A stretch of DNA of 5,068 bases from an uncultured Verrucomicrobiota bacterium (GTDB taxonomy: Bacteria; Verrucomicrobiota; Kiritimatiellia; RFP12; UBA1067): contig CAMOIK010000128.1 of assembly GCA_946615875.1 (NCBI GenBank), positions 1-5,068 on the forward strand, read 5' to 3'. Numbering within the stretch: position 1 is the first letter of the stretch; the number at the start of each line of letters is the position of its first letter. Below, piece after piece: positions 1 to 5,068 of the stretch. The notes under the pieces are model-generated. The model saw only the letters and a list, made by a program, of their open reading frames with translations. It made no database searches and was not told the origin of the DNA. The position numbers and the translations under genes were made by a program.

Positions 1-1090
1 TGTTGGCGGATAGCGTCAGGGAGCCGCCCATGGCGTCCGCAGCCTCCCTGGCGACGCAAAGGCCGATGCCGAAGCCGCCTTTGCCCGACTCCAGGACGGT
101 GCGGGCGCGCCAGAAGCGATCGAAGGCTTTCCTGCGCTGAGACGGCGTCATGCCCGGTCCGTCGTCTATCAAGTCGAGGCGGACGCGCCGGCCGTCGCAC
201 GACATCTTCGCCCTGACGGCGCCGTAGGGCGCGGCATACTTCAAGTCGTTTCCAAGGACGTTCCAGACGATCTGCACCGTGGCCATCTCGTCTGCGACCA
301 CGTCGAAGGCGTCGCCGGACTCCTCGAGCGGCACGTCGGCGCCGTCGAAAGCGTCGCGGAAGTCTGCGGCGAAGAGGGCGTAAGCCTCCGCGTACGCCTT
401 GCGGAGGTCGAAGACGTCCTTTTTGTATCTGCGGCGGCCTCCGAGGCGCATGAATTCCGTGATGTTCCTGACGATCCGCAGCAGCCGTTCGTTGAGTATC
501 CTGGCCTCGTCGTCGCGGTTCCCGATCATGAAGCGCATTCCGACGAGAGGCGTGGTGAGGTCGTGCGCGGTGGCGGCGAGGAAATCCTCGCGGCTCTTCG
601 CGTATGCTACGAGGCTGTGGATGTTCAGCGCCGCCGTGGCGAGGACGGAGACAAGCAGCAGCGGCCCGAATATCCAGAAGATGCCCCGGAAGTCCGTCTC
701 GCGGATGTCGGTGGCCTTGGCGTAAACCATGCTGCCGTCGCGCACCCACACGATGCGCTCGCCGTCGGCGTCCTTCCAGCCCCACATCCTGTCCTTGCGC
801 TTCGGCCCCTTGCAGTCCCAGTCCTTCCATGTCATGTCGGCGGGGAAGAGCGCGCGCCAGCGCTCGTCGCCCTCTACCACGCCGCGGTCGTATTCCCACG
901 CGAACGTGCGGTCCTGCTTCGCCACCTTCAGCTCCTCCGCCGCCCGCTTGGCCTCGCCGAACGCCCACTGGCGCTCGCGCTCGGCCAGGCGCGGCACGGA
1001 ATGGACGAGGAAGAACACGCTGAGCGACAGCAGCGCGGCGAGCGGCAGCGAAAGGAGGATGCAGTGGCGCGCTATGCGTGCGCCGGTCAT
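1..1090 (-). CDS. Membrane sensor histidine kinase, 3' end outside window
   Basis: This is a two-component sensor kinase that would autophosphorylate on a histidine and pass the phosphate to a response regulator. 363 residues are visible and the frame is unbroken; perhaps the last 20 or so lie beyond position 1. A first membrane segment lies at about residues 9-28 and a second at about 134-156. They enclose a roughly 100-residue extracytoplasmic region rich in tryptophan that I do not recognise. Only about 20 residues separate the second segment from the H-box, so there is no room for a HAMP domain. The HisKA motif is TAHDLTTPL with phospho-acceptor His176. The ATPase domain has an N-box (Asn277, Asn281), a G1 box DDGPGM (309-314), an F-box FDRFW (323-327) and a G2 box GGFGIGL (338-344). 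The ATG overlaps the stop of the ELM1-like gene in ATGA and lacks a clear Shine-Dalgarno. Kinase identity is very secure; signal and partner are unknown. Confidence 0.95.
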   Translation of the reverse strand, partial: MTGARIARHCILLSLPLAALLSLSVFFLVHSVPRLAERERQWAFGEAKRAAEELKVAKQDRTFAWEYDRGVVEGDERWRALFPADMTWKDWDCKGPKRKDRMWGWKDADGERIVWVRDGSMVYAKATDIRETDFRGIFWIFGPLLLVSVLATAALNIHSLVAYAKSREDFLAATAHDLTTPLVGMRFMIGNRDDEARILNERLLRIVRNITEFMRLGGRRRYKKDVFDLRKAYAEAYALFAADFRDAFDGADVPLEESGDAFDVVADEMATVQIVWNVLGNDLKYAAPYGAVRAKMSCDGRRVRLDLIDDGPGMTPSQRRKAFDRFWRARTVLESGKGGFGIGLCVAREAADAMGGSLTLSAN

Positions 1091-2034
1091 GGCGCCAGCA
1101 GGCGCCCGGCCATGGCGAACTCGGCGGAAAGGTCAATCTTGCGGCGTCCGTCGATGTAGCCTTCGCGGCGCAAGGAGTCTATGAAACGGCGGAACTTGTG
1201 CGGACCCGGCGCCAGGTTGTCCATCACTCTCACCTCGGCGGCGCCGAACGAACACGCCTCGGAAATCATGCCCGTGGACTCCGCCGTGACGTAAAGGCGG
1301 TCGGCGAGCATCACGAACGCGGGGATGGGGTTGAAGCGGTCCCTGGAGTAGATGAGCTTGTAGTCGAACGGGAAGGAGTCCACCACGGCCTCGACGTCCG
1401 GCGGAGTGCGGCGCGACGTCGTCACCCAGCGATCGCAGTCCGCAGTGGCCGCGAACGCTTCCTCGAGCCGCTCGCGCATCCACTGCGCCGTCATCGTGGC
1501 GCACTTGTTCGGCCCGCCGATCACGAAGGCAACCGCCGGCCTGGCCTTGGCGCGGGCCTTCGGCATCCTTTCAAGGAAGGCGGCGACGCCGGCGTCGTAG
1601 AACGCCTTGTCCGATGCGACCAGATTGGCGGGGATCGGGACGATGTTCGCGCGGCGCGGCGCGTTGTCGAAGCCAGGGGAGAGGATGCAGTCGAAGGCCG
1701 CCAGGTCGTAGCCGCGGGGAGTGAGGACCGCCGCGCACTTGGCGCCGAGACGCGACGCCAGCGCCTTCGCCGCGTAGAACGTGCCGGAGCCGGTGCCGAT
1801 CACGACGCCGCACGGGCGCCCCTCCCGCAAAACGGCGCCGACCTCCGGCGATTCCTTGAACAGGCGCAGCGAATACACGCCGAGGCGCGACAGGACGTAG
1901 GAGAAGGACTTGGCCAGGCGCGAACGAAAGGCGACCGGGACGATCTCGGCGTCGCATCCGAGGGCGCGCGCGAACGCCTTCGACTGGTTCTCGTGGCCGG
2001 CCTTGCCGTCGGTCAGGACGATTGCGCGTCTCAT
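1087..2034 (-). CDS. ELM1/DUF1022 family protein (GT-B-like, function unknown)
   Basis: This 315-residue protein matches the family named after plant mitochondrial fission factor ELM1 (formerly DUF1022), at about the usual length for bacterial members. The N-terminus carries the family signature TDGKAGHENQS (residues 8-18). It is followed by GTGSGT (80-85), LTPRGYD (104-110), IGGPNK (172-177), TTSRRTP (205-211) and a C-terminal TAESTGMISEA (250-260). The last two motifs resemble the C-terminal half of GT-B glycosyltransferases, so a sugar-nucleotide-dependent role is plausible but unproven. No signal peptide or membrane segment is seen, so it is probably cytoplasmic or peripheral to the membrane. 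Its ATG overlaps the nrnA stop by 4 bases (ATGA) and its own stop overlaps the kinase ATG in the same way. The frame stays open upstream inside nrnA, but the family signature begins right at this ATG. Family assignment is confident; biochemical role is not. Confidence 0.9.
   Translation of the reverse strand: MRRAIVLTDGKAGHENQSKAFARALGCDAEIVPVAFRSRLAKSFSYVLSRLGVYSLRLFKESPEVGAVLREGRPCGVVIGTGSGTFYAAKALASRLGAKCAAVLTPRGYDLAAFDCILSPGFDNAPRRANIVPIPANLVASDKAFYDAGVAAFLERMPKARAKARPAVAFVIGGPNKCATMTAQWMRERLEEAFAATADCDRWVTTSRRTPPDVEAVVDSFPFDYKLIYSRDRFNPIPAFVMLADRLYVTAESTGMISEACSFGAAEVRVMDNLAPGPHKFRRFIDSLRREGYIDGRRKIDLSAEFAMAGRLLAP
1091..1106 (-). repeat. GC-rich hairpin abutting the histidine kinase start codon
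   Basis: Two copies of GGCGCC separated by 4 bases (AGCA on the plus strand) form a perfect 6-bp stem that ends exactly where the kinase ATG begins. GGCGCC is its own reverse complement, so the pair reads as both direct and inverted repeat. It lies within the last codons of the ELM1-like gene, in the place where a Shine-Dalgarno would be expected, and none is seen there. A ribosome finishing the upstream gene would melt it, which fits coupled translation. It may also be a chance product of GC-rich codons. Confidence 0.4.
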
Positions 2035-3104
2035 TGCGCGGCGTCCTTCCTTTCCTCGGCGGGCGCGCCAGCCTCCGGCTTCTGCGGCTCCGGCGCGTCC
2101 GGCTTCTTCTTCGGCGGATACAGCATGTCCTTTACGGCCTTGCGCATCTGGCGCTTGGCCACGCCGATCGGCGCCTTGATGGTGCATCCGGCGGCCTTCA
2201 CGTGGCCGCCGCCGCCGAACTTCGCGGCCAGCGCCGTCGCGTCCCAGTCGCCGCGCGTGCGTATGGAGCAGCGGGTCTCCTTCGTCCTGTCGGGGATCTG
2301 GTAGAAGAATAGCGCGATTTCGTTGTGCGCCACGCTGCGCGGGATCTCTATCACGTCCTCCGCGTCGGCCTTGGTGCCGCGCACCTTGCGGAAGTCGTCG
2401 CGCAGCAGCGTGACCTCGGCTACGCGGCGGTTCTTCCAGATGTGGAGGCTGCGCCACGCCATGCGCTTGAGCTCCATCGACTTGCGCGGGAACGTGCCGT
2501 AGATGATGTCGTTGATGAGCGCGGTGCGCACGCCGTGCTTGAGCAGATCGGCGGCGGTGCGCATCGTCCCCGGCCTGGTGGAGTCGTAGGCGAAGCGGCC
2601 GGTGTCCGTGACCATCCCCACCCACAGGGCCTCGGCGCAGGCGCGGTCCAGCGGCCACTCCATCCACTTGGCCAGGCGCCACACCAGCTCGGAGGCGCTG
2701 GACGCCGAAGGATCGACGAACTGCGCGTCTCCGAACGTGCCGTCGTTTGTGACGTGGTGGTCGATGCAGATCTTCGGCAGCTTCTCCGCGACGGGACGGA
2801 TTTCCGGCGGCATCCTGTCGAAGGAAGAACAGTCCACCGCCACGAGGAGGTCGAACTTCTTCCGTTTGAGCTTCCTCACGGGGATTATGTCCCCGGCGCC
2901 CTCCAGAAACGAGAGCTTGCCCAGCGCGTTCACGTCGGCGGAGGCGAACGCCTCGTGCCCGGCGGCGGTCAGCAGGCGCGCCATGGAGATCATCGAACCG
3001 AGAGAGTCGCCGTCGGGGCTGACGTGCCCGGAGACGAGTATCCGCTTCGCGCCCTCGATCAAGGCGCGGGCCTTCGCGCATTCCGCCTTGTCGAGAGCGC
3101 TCAA
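2031..3104 (-). CDS. nrnA: NrnA-type DHH/DHHA1 phosphoesterase (nanoRNase / pAp phosphatase)
   Basis: This 357-residue cytoplasmic metal-dependent phosphoesterase belongs to the NrnA group, whose members degrade 2-5 nt nanoRNAs and often dephosphorylate 3'-phosphoadenosine 5'-phosphate. All DHH motifs are visible: GHVSPDGDS with His27, Asp31 and Asp33; VDCSS with Asp91; DHH at 115-117; and VTDTGRF with Asp167. The DHHA1 substrate-binding domain ends in GGGGHVKAAG (297-306). After about residue 329 there is a Lys/Pro/Glu/Ala-rich tail of some 28 residues that looks disordered and is outside the usual domain pair. No ATG precedes the first active-site motif. I chose TTG at 3104 because it overlaps the upstream TGA as TTGA and has a Shine-Dalgarno 5 bases away. 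A TTG at codon 15 is a less likely alternative. The exact substrate (nanoRNA, pAp or cyclic-dinucleotide product) cannot be read from the sequence. Confidence 0.93.
   Translation of the reverse strand: MSALDKAECAKARALIEGAKRILVSGHVSPDGDSLGSMISMARLLTAAGHEAFASADVNALGKLSFLEGAGDIIPVRKLKRKKFDLLVAVDCSSFDRMPPEIRPVAEKLPKICIDHHVTNDGTFGDAQFVDPSASSASELVWRLAKWMEWPLDRACAEALWVGMVTDTGRFAYDSTRPGTMRTAADLLKHGVRTALINDIIYGTFPRKSMELKRMAWRSLHIWKNRRVAEVTLLRDDFRKVRGTKADAEDVIEIPRSVAHNEIALFFYQIPDRTKETRCSIRTRGDWDATALAAKFGGGGHVKAAGCTIKAPIGVAKRQMRKAVKDMLYPPKKKPDAPEPQKPEAGAPAEERKDAAQ
2044..2050 (-). promoter_or_regulatory. Ribosome binding site of the ELM1-like gene
   Basis: On the minus strand GGAAGGA lies 9 bases before the ATG at 2034, inside the 3' end of nrnA. 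It supports that ATG as the start rather than one of the upstream codons in the same open frame. Confidence 0.55.
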
Positions 3105-3865
3105 ATCCTCTCCTCGCCGCCCCGGAAGTGGACGTTCAGCGCGTGGAGAGGCGCGAGCAGCTGGCCGAGCGGCGTCCCCTGCGTCATGATCGTAAAGGCG
3201 TTCACGTCCTTCGGGAAGCACTTGCCGCCGTAGCCGAAGCGGCCGTCCGGCCCCGGGACGCGCGTGTGGGTGTCGTTGATGTAGCCGGAAAGCAGCATGC
3301 CGGAGTGGACGCGCATCCAGTCCGCCCCCATCTTCTTGCAGTAGTCGTAAACGGCGTTGAAGTAGGTCACCTTGTAGGCGCCGAAGACGTTGTGGGCGTA
3401 TTTCGTGATCTCCGCCTCCAGCGAGGTCATGCGGATGAAGCGCTTGCCCTTGAAGATGCGCGAGAGCAGATCGACCTCCGCCGTGAACACCATCGGCTGC
3501 GTCTCGAAATCCTCGATGTAGGTGCGCTCGGTGAGGAACTCCGGCATGAAGTGCACCTGGTGGCCCGTCTCGCGGCTGAGGCGCTCGCTCGTCCCGGGCA
3601 GGATCGTTGTGCGCACGAAGACCGGCTTCTGCGGCAGCGCGCAGATCAGCGACTTCATCAGCGTCAGATCCTGCGAGCCATCCTCTTCCGTCGGCACGTG
3701 TATCTGGAGAAAATACACGTCCGCGCCGGAGATGTCGTCGTTCATCCCCTTCGGCGGGTCGCTCACGACCACGTTCACGGCCGGATTGTTCTTCTCCAGC
3801 CAGACCTTGAGCGCGCTGCCTATGAAACCGCACCCGATGATGCCTACCGTTATGCTCTCGTCCAT
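3101..3865 (-). CDS. Short UDP-glucose/GDP-mannose dehydrogenase-like protein without C-terminal UDP-binding domain
   Basis: This 254-residue protein belongs to the family that oxidises a nucleotide sugar to its uronic acid with two NAD+. The Rossmann motif GCGFIG is at 11-16, followed by VPT (57-59), TTILPGTSE (86-94) and PEFLTE (108-113). The central helix carries Lys155 and Asn159, and GYGGKCFPKD (211-220) supplies Cys216 and Asp220. These match the catalytic set described for Streptococcus pyogenes UDP-glucose dehydrogenase (Thr118, Glu141, Glu145, Lys204, Asn208, Cys260, Asp264). The protein stops about 34 residues after the cysteine, so the C-terminal UDP-binding domain of the usual 400-450-residue enzymes is missing. 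The Rossmann half is also shorter than usual. The next gene starts in the stop codon and is unrelated, so this is not a frameshift of a longer gene. I prefer ATG 3865 because family members start only a few residues before GxGxxG. The substrate is unknown, and activity on a nucleotide sugar is an inference from the conserved residues. Confidence 0.85.
   Translation of the reverse strand: MDESITVGIIGCGFIGSALKVWLEKNNPAVNVVVSDPPKGMNDDISGADVYFLQIHVPTEEDGSQDLTLMKSLICALPQKPVFVRTTILPGTSERLSRETGHQVHFMPEFLTERTYIEDFETQPMVFTAEVDLLSRIFKGKRFIRMTSLEAEITKYAHNVFGAYKVTYFNAVYDYCKKMGADWMRVHSGMLLSGYINDTHTRVPGPDGRFGYGGKCFPKDVNAFTIMTQGTPLGQLLAPLHALNVHFRGGEERI
3107..3115 (-). promoter_or_regulatory. Shine-Dalgarno deciding the TTG start of nrnA
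   Basis: The minus strand reads GAGGAGAGG just before ATTTG, with GGAG 5 bases from the TTG at 3104-3102. It lies in the last codons of the dehydrogenase-like gene (Gly-Glu-Glu-Arg-Ile). It is the best ribosome site near the 5' end of nrnA and the main evidence for a TTG start. Confidence 0.65.
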
Positions 3866-3874
3866 GACGCCGCT

Positions 3875-3904
3875 ATTATACCATATTTTCCCGTCGGCGG
3901 TCAA
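3875..3904 (-). promoter_or_regulatory. Sigma-70-type promoter with extended -10, predicted leaderless start
   Basis: The minus strand has TTGACC (3904-3899) and TATAAT (3880-3875) 18 bases apart. TGG lies directly before the -10, giving an extended -10 element. It is a short AT-rich island in GC-rich sequence. Counting from the -10, the start of transcription should fall near 3868, only about 3 bases before the ATG at 3865, and no Shine-Dalgarno lies between. The promoter would drive the four-gene block that follows. Confidence 0.75.
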
Positions 3905-3913
3905 AGGCCGCAT

Positions 3914-3929
3914 CCCCGCCTTGGCGGGG
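3914..3929 (-). terminator. Hairpin directly after leuS stop, possible weak terminator
   Basis: A perfect inverted repeat, CCCCGCC and GGCGGGG with 2 bases between (in practice a 6-bp stem with a 4-base loop), begins on the base after the leuS TGA. Downstream on the minus strand there is only a short CCTTTGA and no run of T, so it is not a textbook intrinsic terminator. It could slow or partly end leuS transcripts before the next promoter, or protect the 3' end. Confidence 0.4.
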
Positions 3930-5068
3930 TCAGCGCACCACGAAATTGACCATGCGCTTCGGCACCGCCACGACCTTGACGATGGTCTTGCCCGCGAGGA
4001 ACTTCGCGACGTCGGCGTTCGCCTTCGCCGCCGCCTCCATGTCGGCCGGCGTGGCGGCGACGGGCACGCGGATGCGTCCGCGCAGCTTGCCGAGCACCTG
4101 CACGGGTATCTCGATCTCGTCCTCCACGAGGGCGGCGGGGTCGTATCCGGGCCACGGCTCGTAGGCCAGGGTGCCGTCGTGGCCGAGGAACTGCCACAGC
4201 TCCTCGCCGAGGTGCGGGGCGAACGGCGCCATGCACAGGACGAACTTCTCCAGCATCTCGCGCGGCAGAGAACCGCCAGAGGCCTTCAACTCGTCCTCCG
4301 CCTCGTTCACGAACACCATCATGGCGGAGATGGCGGTGTTGAAGGCGAGCGCCTCCAGGTCGTCGCCGACCTTCTTGACCGTGCCCGCCAGGGTCTTGGC
4401 CTCCGCCTTCGTCATGGCGCGGGGGGAGATTTCGCACTCGGTGACGAGGCGATTGACGCGCTTGAGGAAGTTGTGGACGCCGCGCACGCCGTTCGTCTGC
4501 CACGGCTTGACGACCTGCAGCGGCCCCATGAACATCTCGTATAGGCGCAGGGAGTCCGCGCCGAAGTCGCGTATCACGTCGTCGGGGTTGATGACGTTCT
4601 TCAGCGACTTGGACATCTTGGCGGGATATTCGGTCAGCGGCTCCATCTCGCCGCCCTCCTCCGCGCCCCACGGCTTGCCGTCGCGCCATTCTATCTTGTC
4701 CATGGGCACGAGCACGCCGCGCGGCGTCTTGTAGGCCATCCCGAGTATCATGCCCTGGTTTACGAGGCGCTGGAACGGTTCCGGCGTGGGGACGAGGCCG
4801 AGGTCGAAGAGCACCTTGTGCCAGAAACGCGCATAGAGCAGGTGGAGGACGGCGTGCTCCGCGCCGCCGACGTAGAGATCGACCGGCAGCCATTCCTTGA
4901 GCAGTTCCGGGTCGGCGAAGGCCTTGTCGTTGTGCGGGTCGATGTAGCGCAGGTAGTACCAGCACGAGCCGGCCCACTGCGGCATGGTGTTGGTCTCGCG
5001 CACGCCCTTCATGCCCGTCGCGGGATCCACCACGTTCACCCAGTCCGTCGCCTTGGCGAGCGGCGGCT
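3930..5068 (-). CDS. leuS: Leucyl-tRNA synthetase, C-terminal part
   Basis: This class I aminoacyl-tRNA synthetase charges tRNA-Leu with leucine. The last 378 residues are visible; bacterial LeuRS usually has about 820-870, so a little over half, including HIGH and most of the editing domain, lies beyond the right edge. The reading frame is open to the last base, and a GTG at 5039 is internal. Visible landmarks in order are ETNTMPQWAGSCWYYLRY (visible residues 24-41), GGAEHAVLHLLYARFWHK (67-84) and the catalytic KMSKS loop (150-154, bases 4619-4605). Then come the helical anticodon-binding domain, with APFAPHLGEELW, and the small C-terminal domain with QVLGKLRG and a closing VPKRMVNFVV. All are typical of bacterial-type LeuRS and nothing looks broken. 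It seems to be a separate transcription unit from the next gene. Confidence 0.98.
   Translation of the reverse strand, partial: PPLAKATDWVNVVDPATGMKGVRETNTMPQWAGSCWYYLRYIDPHNDKAFADPELLKEWLPVDLYVGGAEHAVLHLLYARFWHKVLFDLGLVPTPEPFQRLVNQGMILGMAYKTPRGVLVPMDKIEWRDGKPWGAEEGGEMEPLTEYPAKMSKSLKNVINPDDVIRDFGADSLRLYEMFMGPLQVVKPWQTNGVRGVHNFLKRVNRLVTECEISPRAMTKAEAKTLAGTVKKVGDDLEALAFNTAISAMMVFVNEAEDELKASGGSLPREMLEKFVLCMAPFAPHLGEELWQFLGHDGTLAYEPWPGYDPAALVEDEIEIPVQVLGKLRGRIRVPVAATPADMEAAAKANADVAKFLAGKTIVKVVAVPKRMVNFVVR

Noticed and set aside
1078..2304. Long plus-strand open frame (408 codons) and others such as 3522-4544
   Set aside because: They are antisense to genes with clear family motifs. Their products are Arg/His/Ala/Val-rich without recognisable domains, as expected from third-position GC bias in a GC-rich genome.
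2035..3081. Upstream extension of the ELM1-like frame to 3081, giving a 664-residue fusion
   Set aside because: The extension lies wholly within nrnA in another frame and is Arg/Gly-rich. The ELM1 signature starts at the ATG at 2034, which has its own ribosome site.
3101..3104. Frameshift splitting a full-length UDP-glucose dehydrogenase
   Set aside because: The sequence after the stop is the intact N-terminus of NrnA with its DHH motifs, not a UDP-binding domain.
3866..3913. ATG at 3913 as the start of the dehydrogenase-like gene (16 extra residues)
   Set aside because: It lies upstream of the -35 of a strong promoter and just beyond a hairpin. The family normally starts a few residues before GxGxxG, which fits ATG 3865. 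It remains possible on leuS read-through transcripts.
5037..5039. GTG as the start of leuS
   Set aside because: The frame continues to the window edge with LeuRS-like sequence (PPLAKATDWVN), and the synthetase needs its N-terminal catalytic half.
1..5068. Mobile elements, CRISPR arrays, tRNA or rRNA genes, attachment sites
   Set aside because: No transposase or integrase motifs, no regularly spaced repeats, no cloverleaf or rRNA-like stretch was seen on either strand by eye.

Overview
The window is GC-rich (by eye a little above 60%) and is gene-packed on the minus strand, with no stretch over 64 bases lacking a gene. It is ordinary bacterial chromosome; I see no sign of phage, plasmid, insertion sequence, CRISPR or RNA gene. 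The organism cannot be fixed from sequence alone. The style of the LeuRS C-terminal half, the GC-rich codon use, a TTG start and an E. coli-like sigma-70 promoter suggest a didermal bacterium, perhaps of the Verrucomicrobiota/Kiritimatiellota side. That is a low-confidence guess.

Read in the direction of transcription (right to left), the layout has two parts. First comes the 3' half of leuS (5068 to 3930), which enters from outside the window. Its stop codon is followed at once by a GC-rich hairpin (3929-3914) with no real U-tract. Next, at 3904-3875, is a near-consensus sigma-70 promoter with an extended -10. It sits so close to the following ATG that the predicted transcript is leaderless or nearly so.

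From this promoter runs a tightly packed block of four genes: a short UDP-glucose/GDP-mannose dehydrogenase-like protein (3865-3101), an NrnA-type DHH/DHHA1 phosphoesterase (3104-2031), an ELM1/DUF1022-family protein (2034-1087), and a membrane sensor histidine kinase (1090 to beyond position 1). All three junctions are 4-base stop/start overlaps (TTGA, ATGA, ATGA), the signature of translational coupling and of one polycistronic message.

The combination is unusual: a sugar-nucleotide oxidase lacking its usual C-terminal domain, a nanoRNA/pAp phosphatase, a GT-B-like protein of unknown bacterial role, and a HAMP-less histidine kinase with a tryptophan-rich sensor region. A role in cell-envelope polysaccharide chemistry under two-component control is a reasonable inference, but it is not proven by the sequence. 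No response regulator is visible; it could lie beyond the left edge.
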